A stretch of DNA of 64,000 nt from Bacillus sp. EB01 (GCF_000613125.1 NZ_HG964497.1:702236-766235), one strand, 5' to 3'; positions 10,460-21,281 are shown, numbered from the stretch's first letter. A program made the numbers and translations. Notes: generated by a model from the letters alone, not told the origin.

Positions 10460-11188
10460 ATGAGTTTTACGATTTATCCGGCGGTTGATATGCGGGGCGG
10501 GCGGTGTGTTCGCTTGTTGCAGGGGGATTATGGGAAGGAGACGGTGTATGGGGATTCGCCGTTTGAGATGGCCAGGAGGTTTGCGAAGGATGGTGCGTCC
10601 TGGATTCACATGGTCGATCTTGATGGAGCGAAGGACGGCAAACGGGTGAATGACCGATTTGTGATTCAAGCCGCACAGGAGCTCGCGCATGTGCGAATCC
10701 AGATTGGCGGCGGCATCAGAACGGAAGCTGATATTGCCCACTATCTTGACCACGGCGCAGCCCGTGTGATTATCGGAAGTGTCGCCATTACCAACCCTGA
10801 TTTTGCAGAAAAGATGATCAAAAAGTACGGCAGCCGGATTGCGATTGGCCTTGATGCAAAAGATGGTTTCGTTGCCACGCATGGGTGGCTGGAAACATCC
10901 ACTGTCAAGGCTGTTGACCTTGGGCGCCGCTTTGCCGAGGCGGGAGCAGAGACCTTTATTTTTACTGATATTGCTACAGATGGGACACTTGCCGGGCCAA
11001 ATAAAGCGGCAACTGCGGATCTCGCCAGTGCCACTGGAAAAACAGTCATTGCTTCAGGCGGCGTGAGTTCGCTTGATGATTTGCGGACACTGGCCGCAGA
11101 AAAGGGAATCAGTGGTGCTATTGTCGGCAAGGCATTGTATGAAAACCGATTTACGTTAAAAGATGCACTTCAGGCAGTTTCCGATTGA
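10460..11188 (+). CDS. hisA: ProFAR isomerase HisA
   Basis: A 242-residue (beta/alpha)8 barrel that isomerises ProFAR to PRFAR. The catalytic Asp10 is in YPAVDMRGG, and the second Asp is in [10 protein letters not shown] near residue 170. Phosphate-binding loops IGGGIR and ASGGVSS are both present. The start at 10460 is fixed by AGGAGGTG 5-8 nt upstream. The 140 bp before it contain the GGGGTCTGACCCC palindrome. A longer in-frame start at 10391 is rejected. Confidence 0.96.
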   Translation: MSFTIYPAVDMRGGRCVRLLQGDYGKETVYGDSPFEMARRFAKDGASWIHMVDLDGAKDGKRVNDRFVIQAAQELAHVRIQIGGGIRTEADIAHYLDHGAARVIIGSVAITNPDFAEKMIKKYGSRIAIGLDAKDGFVATHGWLETSTVKAVDLGRRFAEAGAETFIFTDIATDGTLAGPNKAATADLASATGKTVIASGGVSSLDDLRTLAAEKGISGAIVGKALYENRFTLKDALQAVSD

Positions 11189-11277
11189 CGTCTCTGCCCG
11201 AATTAATTGAATTTAGGGTCTTAATTATTGAAAAAAATGTCCAAATTACATCAGATAGAAGATAAGGCGGTGACCCA

Positions 11278-12036
11278 ATGCTTACAAAACGAATCATTCC
11301 CTGTTTGGATGTGAAAGACGGGCGCGTTGTGAAGGGTATCCAGTTTGTCCAGCTCCGCGATGCCGGGGACCCCGTCGAGATGGCCAAGTTTTACGATGAG
11401 CAGGGTGCGGATGAACTTGTGTTCCTCGATATATCCGCCTCGCATGAGGGCCGGAAGACGATGGTCGAAGTCGTCAGGCAGACAGCTTCAGAGCTTGCGA
11501 TTCCGTTCACGGTTGGCGGCGGGATCAACTCTCTTGAAGATATGAAAACCATCCTCCGCGGAGGTGCCGACAAGGTTTCTCTGAATACTGCCGCTGTTCA
11601 GAACCCGGAATTAATCAAGCAAGGGGCCGATTATTTCGGGTCGCAATGTATCGTTGTCGCCGTTGATGCGAAATATGAACCGGAGTGGGGAACATGGCAG
11701 GTTTATACCCATGGAGGCAGAAAACCGACAGGCATAAAGGCGCTGGACTGGGTAAAACAGGCAGAAGCGCTTGGAGCCGGAGAATTTCTCCTGACTAGCA
11801 TGAATTGTGACGGTGAAAAAAGCGGTTTTGACATCGCGCTTACAAAGGCGGTTAGCGAGGCTGTTTCAGTCCCTGTGATTGCTTCAGGAGGGGCTGGCAA
11901 TGCCGCACACTTTGCTGAGGTATTCATGGAAGGGAAGGCAGATGCTGCACTGGCAGCGTCCATTTTCCACTATAAAGAAACATCCGTTGCGGAAGTAAAG
12001 CAATTTTTGAAAAAAGAAGGGGTTGAGGTCAGGTGA
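11278..12036 (+). CDS. hisF: Imidazole glycerol phosphate synthase subunit HisF (cyclase)
   Basis: A 252-residue (beta/alpha)8 barrel that uses ammonia from HisH to convert PRFAR to imidazoleglycerol phosphate and AICAR. Catalytic Asp11 is in IPCLDVKDG and the second Asp is in [15 protein letters not shown]. Phosphate loops VGGGI and ASGGAG are present. Its stop overlaps the hisI start (GTGA). Confidence 0.97.
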   Translation: MLTKRIIPCLDVKDGRVVKGIQFVQLRDAGDPVEMAKFYDEQGADELVFLDISASHEGRKTMVEVVRQTASELAIPFTVGGGINSLEDMKTILRGGADKVSLNTAAVQNPELIKQGADYFGSQCIVVAVDAKYEPEWGTWQVYTHGGRKPTGIKALDWVKQAEALGAGEFLLTSMNCDGEKSGFDIALTKAVSEAVSVPVIASGGAGNAAHFAEVFMEGKADAALAASIFHYKETSVAEVKQFLKKEGVEVR

Positions 12037-12749
12037 ACATTGCTGAACTTACATTTGATGAAAAAGGCCTGATTCCGGCCGTTGTCCAGGACAGCAAAAC
12101 CAAGGAAGTGCTGACTGTCGCCTATATGAATAAGGAATCTTTGGCCCGCACGGTGGAGACAGGAGAAACATGGTTCTACAGCCGCTCGCGCCAGGAGTTG
12201 TGGCATAAGGGTGGAACGAGCGGAAATACCCAGAGCGTCACAGAAATCAAATTTGATTGTGACAGTGATGCCCTTGTTGTCCTCGTTGAACCGGCCGGGC
12301 CTGCCTGCCATAACGGCACAACATCATGCTTCAGCGAAACGCTCTATTCAAAGAATTCGCCAGAGCAGGCGCTGCCGTCTTACCCTATTCCAGATGAGAC
12401 CGATGACGTTAGTCTCGCTGATTACACGCTTGTGAAAAAACTTGTCGAGGATGAATTTAGTATCTTAAGGAAACTTGAGTCACTCATCAAGGACCGCGAA
12501 CAGGAACGTCCTGAAGGTGCGTACACGACATATCTCTTCGAAAAAGGGGTCGACAAAATCCTGAAGAAGGTAGGCGAAGAGGCATCAGAAGTTATCATCG
12601 CCGCCAAGAACTGCGATCCGGAAGAGCTCAAATGGGAAACAGCCGACCTCCTGTACCACTTGCTCGTCCTGCTCCGCGAACAAAATCTGCCATTGAAGGA
12701 CGTGCTAGCCGTCCTCGAGGAGCGCCATGCTAGCCATGATAAGCAATAA
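12033..12749 (+). CDS. hisI: Bifunctional phosphoribosyl-AMP cyclohydrolase / phosphoribosyl-ATP pyrophosphatase HisIE
   Basis: The 238-residue fusion runs steps 2 and 3 of histidine synthesis. The N-terminal HisI domain (1-~115) has [15 protein letters not shown] and the metal-binding FDCDSDA and [10 protein letters not shown] motifs. The C-terminal HisE domain (~130-238) has [21 protein letters not shown]. The start is GTG overlapping the hisF stop. It is the last gene of the his block. HisC and histidinol phosphatase are not in the window, as usual in Bacillus. Confidence 0.96.
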   Translation: MNIAELTFDEKGLIPAVVQDSKTKEVLTVAYMNKESLARTVETGETWFYSRSRQELWHKGGTSGNTQSVTEIKFDCDSDALVVLVEPAGPACHNGTTSCFSETLYSKNSPEQALPSYPIPDETDDVSLADYTLVKKLVEDEFSILRKLESLIKDREQERPEGAYTTYLFEKGVDKILKKVGEEASEVIIAAKNCDPEELKWETADLLYHLLVLLREQNLPLKDVLAVLEERHASHDKQ

Positions 12750-12781
12750 GTGGTCTGGGGACCGTCAATTCTGGACTTCCT

Positions 12782-12920
12782 ATTAATCCATTAGAAGAGC
12801 TCTAATGGATTAATTTATCTTCCTGAACCGCCAATTAATCCAATAGAAGAGTCCTAATGCCATCAATTAATCCATTAGAAGCGCTCTAACGAATGAATTC
12901 ATATTCCGGACCTCCAATTA
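12782..12920. repeat. Intergenic ATTAATCCA repeat with a 12-bp-arm palindrome
   Basis: ATTAATCCA occurs at 12782, 12834 and 12866, each followed by an AWTAGAAG-like stretch. The first copy is part of a perfect inverted repeat, TTAATCCATTAG with 7 bases and CTAATGGATTAA. There is no T-run, so it is not a typical terminator. It fills the 330-bp gap between hisI and the TPR gene. Confidence 0.75.
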
Positions 12921-13042
12921 ATGGCGCCCGTCTTTCGCTTTTTTTAATAATCACACCCCCCGAATCTGACATCCTTCCAAGCTGAAAAACTGCCAATCCT
13001 ATCCTAACCCCCAGCCCCACCTCCACGGATGAAGAGTTTTGT

Positions 13043-13050
13043 GGTATACT
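13043..13050 (+). promoter_or_regulatory. Extended -10 promoter element of the TPR gene
   Basis: TGG-TATACT lies 31 bp before the ATG. The -35 region is poor (TCCACG), which an extended -10 can compensate. Confidence 0.5.
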
Positions 13051-13080
13051 ACTCTAGTTATTACATTTGTGGAGGACTTC

Positions 13081-14577
13081 ATGGGGAAAGACTCGAAAGC
13101 TATTAAATCCAAGGGGAAACTTCTCTCCTTTTTCCCGACGGGTGAGTACTATTTCACAAAAGGGCTGAAGGCCTACCACCGCCGGGATTTTGAAAAAGCG
13201 AAACGATATCTGCAGCGGGCGTTGCAGCTTGAGCCGGGAGAACCGATGATAGCGTGCCAGCTTGCTTTGGTATGGACCGAAATCGGTGAATATACAAATT
13301 CTAATCGGCTGCTGCATATGATTTTGGATGAATTGGATCCTCATATGAACGAGTGCCATTATTTTTTAGCAAATAATTATGCCCATTTGGGATTCTTTAA
13401 AGATGCTACACGTCATTCCAGGCTTTATTTGGAGCTCGAGCCCGATGGCGAGTTCTATGATGACTCCGAGGATCTGCTCGAGCTGTTAGTCATGGAAAGT
13501 GGTGACGACGAGGACGAGGATGATTGGTACCAGGAGGACGACCTGATGATTCGCCAGGAGGAGGCGCGAAATCTCCTCGAAACTGGGTATTTCCCTAAGG
13601 CGATTGAAATGCTGAAGGGAATCGTCGAGGAATATCCAACATACTGGTCTGCTTATAACAATCTGGCACTTGCCCATTTTTACATGGGAGAAGCGGAAGT
13701 GGCAGAGTCCGTCCTTGCTGATGTGCTTGAGCGCAATCCAGGCAATCTGCATGCACTTTGTAACCTGCTTGTCTTCGCGCATTACAAACGGGAAACTGAG
13801 GAAAAAGACAGGCTGATTGCAGTTTTGAGGAAAGTCAAGCCGATGATGTCTGAGCATCAATTCAAGCTGGGCGCGACATTTGCGCTGGCAGGCGAGTATG
13901 AGCTGGCTTTCGAATGGCTGAAGCGGCTCTACAAGTATGGCTTTGAAGGAGATGGCCCATTTTATTACTGGTTTGCGCACTCCGCTTACTTTACTGGCAG
14001 GGAAGAGCTTGCCAGGTCAATCTGGAAAAAAGTAATTGAAATCAATCCGGATAAAGAAGGTTCCGAGCCGTGGAACGAAACCGCCTCGGCTGGAATGGAG
14101 GATCTTCCCCGCTCAATTTTGCAAAAGATGGACAGTGAATACTTGGAGGAAAGGCTGTTTGCACTCTTCCTTGCATCTCTTTCAACCAAAAGGGATGAAT
14201 TGCTTTCTTCCAGGGAAGCCTGCCAAAACGGGAAATTCACTGTGCCGGAAAAAGAATATTTGGCCTTTTTAAAGTGCGGGAAGCCTACATTTATGGCGGC
14301 CGCCCATGAGACAGCAGAAATGTTCTACGATGCGCACCAGCCAATTGGAGCGCTCGAAGCCGGCCTGTATTTGATGTGGTTCGCTGTAGCCGCCGAGGCC
14401 AAATCCCATGGTCTCGATCTTAAAAACAAAAAAGCGTGGGCAGCAGCAACCGAATATGTCTGGTTTAAATACAAGAACGAGCATATGACAATGGCTGAAC
14501 TTGGCGGGCGCTATGGCCTTTCTGCTGCAACAGTCGGGAAATATGTTAAGCTCGTTGATTCTTGCCTTCTTTTATAA
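13081..14577 (+). CDS. yvcD: Tetratricopeptide-repeat protein, YvcD-like
   Basis: This 498-residue cytosolic protein has several TPR units (about residues 20-130 and 165-330) split by an acidic stretch SGDDEDEDDWYQED. The C-terminal 25 residues AELGGRYGLSAATVGKYVKL look like a helix-turn-helix of the tetR/sigma-like type, so DNA contact is possible but unproven. Position between hisI and trxB matches B. subtilis yvcD, whose role is unclear. ATG 13081 is preferred over 13039 because GGAGG is 5-6 nt upstream. Confidence 0.88.
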   Translation: MGKDSKAIKSKGKLLSFFPTGEYYFTKGLKAYHRRDFEKAKRYLQRALQLEPGEPMIACQLALVWTEIGEYTNSNRLLHMILDELDPHMNECHYFLANNYAHLGFFKDATRHSRLYLELEPDGEFYDDSEDLLELLVMESGDDEDEDDWYQEDDLMIRQEEARNLLETGYFPKAIEMLKGIVEEYPTYWSAYNNLALAHFYMGEAEVAESVLADVLERNPGNLHALCNLLVFAHYKRETEEKDRLIAVLRKVKPMMSEHQFKLGATFALAGEYELAFEWLKRLYKYGFEGDGPFYYWFAHSAYFTGREELARSIWKKVIEINPDKEGSEPWNETASAGMEDLPRSILQKMDSEYLEERLFALFLASLSTKRDELLSSREACQNGKFTVPEKEYLAFLKCGKPTFMAAAHETAEMFYDAHQPIGALEAGLYLMWFAVAAEAKSHGLDLKNKKAWAAATEYVWFKYKNEHMTMAELGGRYGLSAATVGKYVKLVDSCLLL

Positions 14578-14626
14578 GAAACGGCGATATTGTACTGATA
14601 ATGGGACAATGATTTTATGCCTATAT

Positions 14627-14660
14627 GCTGATCGCTCTCTACGGAGGCGGTCAGCTTTTT
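14627..14660 (+). terminator. Terminator after the TPR gene
   Basis: Stem GCTGATCGC / GCGGTCAGC is followed by five T residues. Confidence 0.8.
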
Positions 14661-14810
14661 GTATACGCTTCTGAGCATTCTGTTGGACTCTTGAACCCGT
14701 GTTTTATAGGATAAGGATGACAAGGGAACTCTATACAAAACGTGTCCGAAATATCTTTGTTTAGGTTCACTCACTTTAGCAATAATAGAAATGCGATCGT
14801 TCATATATAG

Positions 14811-15779
<969 letters not shown>

Positions 15780-15809
15780 AGTGAAACTTCTATCAATGGC
15801 GGTTTTACG

Positions 15810-15825
15810 CTGATGGTTAGCCGCG
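15810..15825. repeat. Shared 16-mer CTGATGGTTAGCCGCG, copy 1
   Basis: It lies about 30 bp after the trxB stop. An identical copy follows whiA at 20053. Confidence 0.75.
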
Positions 15826-15838
15826 TACAAGCCCGGGT

Positions 15839-15873
15839 GGCCGCTATCCAAATAGGAGTGGCTGGCTTTTTAT
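15839..15873 (+). terminator. Probable trxB terminator
   Basis: GGCCGCT...AGTGGCT-type stem with a bulge, followed by CTTTTTATTTT. Confidence 0.5.
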
Positions 15874-16021
15874 TTTAGACATGGTTAATCGAGTTGCATA
15901 AAAAGTTTTTGGGAAATTTGTCCAATAAAATTAACTGCTTTTTAACCTGATTGTAACAAGAGTGAAATAATGGTAGGGTATGATAAAAATAGAAATTGAC
16001 CCCCTTTTATATACCCTTATC

Positions 16022-16050
16022 GCACGGGCGACTGCCCGTGCCCTTTTTTT
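16022..16050 (+). terminator. Strong terminator without an adjacent gene
   Basis: A perfect 8-bp stem GCACGGGC / GCCCGTGC with a GACT loop is followed by CC and seven T residues. No ORF precedes it within 240 bp except trxB, which has its own hairpin. It may end a small RNA; a TATGAT-like -10 occurs at 15979. Confidence 0.8.
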
Positions 16051-16135
16051 GTCCGCTTCAGCAAAGTTATATAGAAACATATCTGATTCCCTTCATTGTA
16101 GGGCATTACTAAAAATAGTATAATAAAGCAAAGCT

Positions 16136-16262
16136 TCAATCGGGGCGGAATTATTTTTCCCCACTGATTGTGGATTAAGCGATTCGGGCTTTGATCCCCA
16201 CTTCCTTCTTTGAAAACCCGGAATTTTTGAGGTGGGGGACTTACTACCCGTTAATGCGGGAT
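16136..16262 (+). other. Potentially structured intergenic segment before the NUDIX gene
   Basis: The segment has AATC-GGGG pairing with CCCC-ACT-GATT, then a CCCG-TTAATG-CGGG hairpin at 16247-16260. The same 14-base hairpin occurs before pgk at 28388. It could be a leader RNA or a decayed repeat. I recognise no riboswitch class. Confidence 0.35.
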
Positions 16263-16347
16263 AAAGTGAAACAACTCTAAAACTTCGGGATAGGGATTCC
16301 TATTCTTCTTTAGGATTTAGTGGTTGCATAATTGAGGTGGAAAGAAC

Positions 16348-16806
16348 ATGCAGAGGGTTGCCAATTGTGTGTTGATGAAGGAAGACAAAATCTTTCTTTT
16401 GCAAAAACCGCGCCGGAGCTGGTGGTCGGCACCTGGTGGGAAGATGGAGCCGGGCGAATCGATCCGCGATGCGGTGATACGCGAATACCGTGAGGAAACC
16501 GGGATGTATTTAAAAAATCCAAGGTTAAAAAGCGTGTTTACGATTATTATCCAGGAAAATGGCCAAACGGTAAACGAATGGATGATGTTTACCTTCCTTG
16601 CAACCGACTCAGAAGGAATGCCGAATGAAACATGCGAAGAAGGCATCCTTAGCTGGCATTCCGCCGAAAAAATTGCGGAATTGCCCATGGCTCCGGGAGA
16701 CTACCATATCCTGGACTATGTCATGCATGGCCATGATCTCATCTACGGTACTTTTACCTATACGCCTGATTTTGAACTAATCAGCTATAGGCTTGATCCG
16801 CAATAG
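16348..16806 (+). CDS. yvcI: NUDIX hydrolase, YvcI-like
   Basis: The 152-residue protein contains a full NUDIX box, GKMEPGESIRDAVIREYREETGM in register with GX5EX7REUXEEXGU, at about residues 31-53. NUDIX enzymes hydrolyse nucleoside diphosphates linked to another moiety, and the substrate here is unknown. It precedes rapZ by 47 bp, the conserved Bacillus arrangement. The start has a GAGGTGG site 6-7 nt upstream. Confidence 0.92.
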   Translation: MQRVANCVLMKEDKIFLLQKPRRSWWSAPGGKMEPGESIRDAVIREYREETGMYLKNPRLKSVFTIIIQENGQTVNEWMMFTFLATDSEGMPNETCEEGILSWHSAEKIAELPMAPGDYHILDYVMHGHDLIYGTFTYTPDFELISYRLDPQ

Positions 16807-16853
16807 CCAGAAAACGAAATTAACAATAGAAATTTTTTTTAGGGGGAATATGG

Positions 16854-17747
16854 ATGAGCACTGGTTCAGTCCATGATACACAAATGGTCATCATAACGGG
16901 GATGTCGGGTGCCGGTAAAACGGTTGCCATCCAGAGCTTCGAGGATCTGGGATTCTTCTGCGTCGACAACCTGCCGCCGACCCTCCTGCCAAAATTCCTC
17001 GAACTTATGAAAGAGTCCGGGAATAAAATGAATAAAGTTGCCCTCGTCATGGATTTGCGCGGCCGGGAATTTTTTGATCACCTATTCAAGGCGCTTGATG
17101 AACTGGCTGAAACGTCCTGGGTGACACCTAAAATTTTATTCCTGAATGCAGATGATGCCGCACTGGTACGCCGCTATAAAGAAACGCGCCGTTCGCATCC
17201 TCTTGCAACAGAGGGCCTCCCGCTTGAAGGAATCAAGCTGGAACGCGAGCTTCTTGAAGAACTGAAGGGCAGGGCCCAAATCATTTATAACACTTCTGAT
17301 ATGAAGCCAAGGGAATTGCGGGAGAAAATTCTCTGTGAATTTTCAAAAAATAATCAGACGACCTTTACCGTAAATGTTGTTTCGTTCGGTTTCAAGCATG
17401 GAATCCCGATTGACGCCGATCTTGTTTTTGACGTACGGTTCCTGCCGAATCCGCACTATATTGAACATATGAGGCCAAAAACTGGATTGGATAAGGAAGT
17501 ATCCGATTATGTGCTGAAAATGAAAGAAACGCAGATGTTCATTCAAAAATTGACTGACCTGTTGACATTCATGCTTCCCCACTACAAGCGGGAGGGAAAG
17601 TCGCAGCTTGTTGTTGCCATTGGCTGTACCGGTGGACAGCACCGCTCGGTAACCCTGGCTGAATATATTGCCCGTTTTTATGAAGCAGAATACAAGACAG
17701 TCGTCTCACACCGAGACATTGAAAAGAGGAAGGAAAAAACGACATGA
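16854..17747 (+). CDS. rapZ: RNase adapter / nucleotide-binding protein RapZ (YvcJ)
   Basis: This 297-residue P-loop protein has Walker A GMSGAGKT at residues 16-23. The C-terminal domain carries the conserved [11 protein letters not shown] motif, which binds small phosphorylated ligands in the E. coli protein. YvcJ in B. subtilis binds and hydrolyses nucleotides and affects competence. The ATG at 16854 follows AGGGGG by 7 nt. It overlaps yvcK (ATGA), giving a coupled rapZ-yvcK pair. Confidence 0.95.
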   Translation: MSTGSVHDTQMVIITGMSGAGKTVAIQSFEDLGFFCVDNLPPTLLPKFLELMKESGNKMNKVALVMDLRGREFFDHLFKALDELAETSWVTPKILFLNADDAALVRRYKETRRSHPLATEGLPLEGIKLERELLEELKGRAQIIYNTSDMKPRELREKILCEFSKNNQTTFTVNVVSFGFKHGIPIDADLVFDVRFLPNPHYIEHMRPKTGLDKEVSDYVLKMKETQMFIQKLTDLLTFMLPHYKREGKSQLVVAIGCTGGQHRSVTLAEYIARFYEAEYKTVVSHRDIEKRKEKTT

Positions 17748-18703
17748 CCAAGACAGGACACCCTAGAGTCGTCATCATAGGCGGTGGAACAGGCTTGCCT
17801 GTCCTCCTGAGAGGGTTGAAGAAATATCCAGTCGATATCACGGCAATTGTAACTGTCGCGGATGACGGCGGCAGCTCAGGCAGGCTGCGCGAGGACCTAA
17901 ACATCCCGCCGCCTGGTGACGTAAGGAACGTCCTGGTTGCCTTATCGGATGTTGAACCGCTTGTGGAGGAGATGTTCCAGCACCGCTTTGCTACATCAAA
18001 TGAACTTTCGGGCCATTCGCTAGGCAACTTGATCCTGGCAGCGATGGCCTCGATAACAGGCAACTTCACCCATGCTATCCAGGAAATGAGCAAGGTCCTG
18101 AATGTACGTGGGAAGGTACTTCCTGCCGCGGCCCAAAGCGTGGTTCTTCATGCAGAAATGGAAGATGGCACCGTCGTATCGGGAGAATCGAAAATTCCGT
18201 ATTCCGGGAAAAAAATTAAGCGTGTGTATTTGACACCCTCCAAGATAAAACCGCTTCCGGAAACGCTACAGGCAATTCGGCAGGCCGATATGATCATCAT
18301 TGGCCCTGGCAGCTTGTACACGAGCATCCTTCCCAACCTGCTTGTCAAAGAGCTGGGAGAGGCAGTATGCAAGGCAAAGGCACGCAAGGTGTATATTTGT
18401 AATTTAATGACGCAGGCTGGCGAGACCTTTGGCTACACGGCAAGTGACCATGTAAAGGCTATTTATGAACATATGAACTGTGCGTTTATTGATACCATCC
18501 TGGTAAACAATGAAAAAATTGATGAACACATACAGCTCCTCTATAAAGAAGAGCAGGCTCATCCGGTCAAATATGATACAGAAACGCTCGAGCAGCTGGG
18601 GATTGAGGTTGTTTTCGCTGAAATTGCCGTTCAGGATGGAACAGCATTGAGACATGATACGAAAAAGGTCGCATCAATTCTTTATTCAATGCTCAAAGGA
18701 TAG
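17744..18703 (+). CDS. yvcK: Gluconeogenesis factor YvcK (CofD-like)
   Basis: The 319-residue protein of the 2-phospho-L-lactate transferase-like fold starts with [18 protein letters not shown] and has [13 protein letters not shown] and [10 protein letters not shown] family motifs. In B. subtilis YvcK is needed for growth on gluconeogenic substrates and for cell shape, and it binds UDP-sugars. In B. subtilis whiA follows directly. Here a 366-bp stretch with a MITE-like element separates them. Confidence 0.95.
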   Translation: MTKTGHPRVVIIGGGTGLPVLLRGLKKYPVDITAIVTVADDGGSSGRLREDLNIPPPGDVRNVLVALSDVEPLVEEMFQHRFATSNELSGHSLGNLILAAMASITGNFTHAIQEMSKVLNVRGKVLPAAAQSVVLHAEMEDGTVVSGESKIPYSGKKIKRVYLTPSKIKPLPETLQAIRQADMIIIGPGSLYTSILPNLLVKELGEAVCKAKARKVYICNLMTQAGETFGYTASDHVKAIYEHMNCAFIDTILVNNEKIDEHIQLLYKEEQAHPVKYDTETLEQLGIEVVFAEIAVQDGTALRHDTKKVASILYSMLKG

Positions 18704-18814
18704 GTAAATTTAAACATAGGACATATTTTTCAAACAATGCCAATAGATTAAAGTTAATATAAGTATAGTAGCAGGAGTGCTTTCCATAAAAAATCGGACT
18801 TTCTCTCATTATAC

Positions 18815-18962
18815 TTTTGGCTGTGTTAAACAAGAATGTTGAGTTTAAGGGCAAGAATAATTGCTTAGGAAAAAAGTGAGGCTGGATTTTAGATATAGAC
18901 TTCGCGCATTCGACTTTAAAATCAACTCTGTTTAAGAAGCACAACTTTTTCAACAAGGCCAT
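18815..18962. repeat. MITE-like palindromic element between yvcK and whiA
   Basis: GGCTGTGTTAAAC and GTTGAGTTTAAG on the left face CTTTAAAATCAAC and TTCAACAAGGCC on the right as imperfect inverted repeats. The outline matches the element at 52673. The remaining sequence from 18704 to 19069 shows no gene. Confidence 0.45.
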
Positions 18963-19069
18963 TTTTTAAAAAATGGGCGTAAAAGAAAAATTCACCGAAA
19001 CTAAAATCTATCTTATACGTACTATTAATTATTGCCATGCAAACGTTTGTCTGGCCTGGAGGTGAGGAA

Positions 19070-20023
19070 ATGTCTTTTGCGTCAGAAACAAAAAAGGAAC
19101 TGACGAATATTGAAGCGAAGCCTTGCTGCCAAAAAGCAGAGCTGTCCGCCTTGATTCGGATGAACGGATCCCTGTCTTATTCAAATCGGAAGCTTGTGGT
19201 TGACATCCAGACAGAAAACGCTGCGATTGCCAGAAGGATCTATACTCTGATAAAGAAAAATTATCAGACCGAGGTTGAGCTATTAGTCAGGAAAAAGATG
19301 AGGCTGAAGAAAAACAATGTGTACATTGTTCGCCTTGCCAGGTACACGAAGGAAATACTTGAAGATTTAATGATTATAGGTGAAGGGTTCACTATTAATC
19401 ATGCAATATCAGCTGAGCTTTTGAAGAAGAAATGCTGCAAACGGGCATACCTGCGCGGGGCTTTTCTCGCTGGGGGCTCGGTCAATAACCCTGAAACATC
19501 ATCTTATCACTTTGAAATTTATTCAATGTACAAGGAGCATAACGATTCGTTGTGTGAATTGATGAATACATTCGGCTTGAACAGTAAAACACTAGAGCGT
19601 AAAAAGGGCTATATCACTTATTTGAAGGAAGCTGAGAAAATCACTGAATTCCTGAATATTATCGGTGCCCACAATGCATTGCTGCGATTTGAGGATGTGC
19701 GCATCGTACGGGATATGCGCAATTCGGTCAATCGCCTTGTCAATTGTGAGACGGCTAACCTCAATAAAACGATTGGCGCTTCACTAAGGCAAGTGGAAAA
19801 TATTCGGTTTATTGACAGGACAGTCGGCCTGGAAATCCTCCCCGGAAAACTGAGGGAGATTGCGGAACTCAGGGTTGCCTACCAAGATGTAACGCTAAAG
19901 GAGCTTGGCGAAATGGTGTCCGGAGGGGCAATCAGCAAGTCGGGCATCAACCACCGCCTTCGTAAAATAGATGAAATAGCCGAGAAGCTTCGCGCTGGTG
20001 ACACCGCCATGAAAATAAGGTGA
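19070..20023 (+). CDS. whiA: WhiA family DNA-binding protein
   Basis: The 317-residue protein has an N-terminal LAGLIDADG-like fold ([15 protein letters not shown] near residue 130) and a C-terminal helix-turn-helix ([25 protein letters not shown]). It is a nucleoid-associated protein linked to cell division and chromosome segregation in Bacillus and to sporulation control in Streptomyces. ATG 19070 with GGAGGTGAGG upstream is chosen over 19037. Length matches the family. Confidence 0.96.
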   Translation: MSFASETKKELTNIEAKPCCQKAELSALIRMNGSLSYSNRKLVVDIQTENAAIARRIYTLIKKNYQTEVELLVRKKMRLKKNNVYIVRLARYTKEILEDLMIIGEGFTINHAISAELLKKKCCKRAYLRGAFLAGGSVNNPETSSYHFEIYSMYKEHNDSLCELMNTFGLNSKTLERKKGYITYLKEAEKITEFLNIIGAHNALLRFEDVRIVRDMRNSVNRLVNCETANLNKTIGASLRQVENIRFIDRTVGLEILPGKLREIAELRVAYQDVTLKELGEMVSGGAISKSGINHRLRKIDEIAEKLRAGDTAMKIR

Positions 20024-20052
20024 ACCTTCCATTGGTGGGGGATTCATCCCTA

Positions 20053-20068
20053 CTGATGGTTAGCCGCG
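20053..20068. repeat. Shared 16-mer CTGATGGTTAGCCGCG, copy 2
   Basis: Identical to 15810-15825. It is preceded by GTGGGGGATTCATCCC, a short hairpin. Confidence 0.75.
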
Positions 20069-20273
20069 CCAGCCTAATTGATTTTTTAAGGGCTGAAGCA
20101 GTAAGAACAATCTTAGTTCACCAATCAGGGTAAGTTAATCCAGAGGTTCCGCCGGTGAAGCAAGAGTTAGTAAGGTATTTAGACGCCGCTCCAGCCGAGG
20201 GTGAGACCTAAAAGCAGGACAGGCACCATTATAGGCAGTAAACTGCCATAAGACGTACAGAGGAGGAAGAATG

Positions 20274-20528
20274 ATGGTAGAGAAACAAGTCGAAGTCAAA
20301 TTGAAGAACGGTCTCCAAGCACGGCCGGCAGCCCAATTCGTCCAGGAGGCAAACCGTTTTTCATCAGACGTATTTCTGCTGAAGGATGGTAAAAGGGTTA
20401 ATGCAAAAAGTATCATGGGGCTAATGAGTCTGGCAGTCAGCACGGGCGCTGTCATCAACATTCAGGCGGATGGCCATGACGCAGACGATGCGGTTGAAGC
20501 TCTCTCTGCATTTGTTGCAAAAGAATAG
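20274..20528 (+). CDS. crh: HPr-like catabolite repression protein Crh
   Basis: This 84-residue HPr paralogue has Gln15 in NGLQARPAA where HPr has the PTS His15. It keeps Ser46 in NAKSIMG, the HprK target site. P-Ser-Crh acts as a CcpA co-effector. Counting from ATG 20274 places these residues exactly at 15 and 46, and AGGAGG is 7 nt upstream. Both support this start over the ATG one codon earlier. Its kinase gene hprK is in the same window. Confidence 0.97.
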   Translation: MVEKQVEVKLKNGLQARPAAQFVQEANRFSSDVFLLKDGKRVNAKSIMGLMSLAVSTGAVINIQADGHDADDAVEALSAFVAKE

Positions 20529-20546
20529 CATTTTGTGAAAAACTGT

Positions 20547-20578
20547 AAGCGGATTCGCCCGAGGGCGAATTCGCTTTT
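20547..20578 (+). terminator. crh terminator
   Basis: AAGCGGATTCGCC / GGCGAATTCGCTT stem with one mismatch, followed by a T-rich tail. Confidence 0.8.
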
Positions 20579-20584
20579 GCTTTA

Positions 20585-20624
20585 GGGGTCAGACCCTTAC
20601 CCCTGGGGGTAAGGGTCTGACCCC
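20585..20624. repeat. 40-bp perfect palindrome built on GGGGTCAGACCC
   Basis: Two 19-base arms (GGGGTCAGACCCTTACCCC and its complement) are separated by TG. It lies between the converging crh and clpP terminators. A single-copy version of the core lies at 10435. Confidence 0.9.
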
Positions 20625-20625
20625 A

Positions 20626-20658
20626 GTAAAAAGACCGCTCCCATCCGGAAGCGGTCCT
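20626..20658 (-). terminator. clpP terminator
   Basis: On the minus strand, GACCGCTTCC / GGGAGCGGTC with a short loop is followed by TTTTT. Confidence 0.85.
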
Positions 20659-20669
20659 TATAATAAAGC

Positions 20670-21281
20670 TTATTTATCGTCTTTTTTCTTTTCTTCGAGA
20701 ACATTGCGCGTGATGATGTGGTCAACGAGACCGTATTCTTTCGCGCGCTCAGCTGTCATGAAGTTATCGCGGTCTGTGTCTCTTGAAATAACTTCAAGTG
20801 GCTGGCCAGTGCGCTCTGAGAGAATGGTGTTCAGCTTGTCGCGCAGGAACAGGATGCGCTTTGCAGCAATTTCGATTTCCGTTGCCTGGCCTTGTGCTCC
20901 GCCAAGTGGCTGATGGATCATGACCTCAGCATTTGGGAGGGTATAGCGCTTGCCCTTTTCACCAGCAGCCAATAGGAAAGCACCCATTGAAGCGGCCATT
21001 CCGATACAGACAGTGGAAACGCTCGGTCTGATGTACTGCATTGTATCGTAAATCGCCATACCAGACGTGATGCTGCCACCAGGGCTGTTAATATAAAGAG
21101 TAATATCCTTTTCAGGGTTTTCAGCTTCAAGGAACAAAAGCTGTGCGACAATTGAGTTCGAAACGTTATCATCAATTGCGCTTCCCAGCATGATAATCCG
21201 GTCTTTCAAAAGGCGGGAATAAATATCGTATGCTCTTTCGCCACGGTTCGTTTGTTCGATAACTGTAGGAATCAAATTCAT
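20670..21281 (-). CDS. clpP: ATP-dependent Clp protease proteolytic subunit
   Basis: ClpP is the 14-mer serine peptidase that degrades proteins fed by ClpC, ClpX or ClpE. 203 residues with the full triad Ser98 (GMAASMGAF), His123 (MIHQPLGG) and Asp172. The start has GGGAGG about 9 nt upstream. A CtsR operator overlaps its promoter, so it is part of the class III heat-shock regulon. It faces crh on the opposite strand. Confidence 0.98.
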   Translation of the reverse strand: MNLIPTVIEQTNRGERAYDIYSRLLKDRIIMLGSAIDDNVSNSIVAQLLFLEAENPEKDITLYINSPGGSITSGMAIYDTMQYIRPSVSTVCIGMAASMGAFLLAAGEKGKRYTLPNAEVMIHQPLGGAQGQATEIEIAAKRILFLRDKLNTILSERTGQPLEVISRDTDRDNFMTAERAKEYGLVDHIITRNVLEEKKKDDK

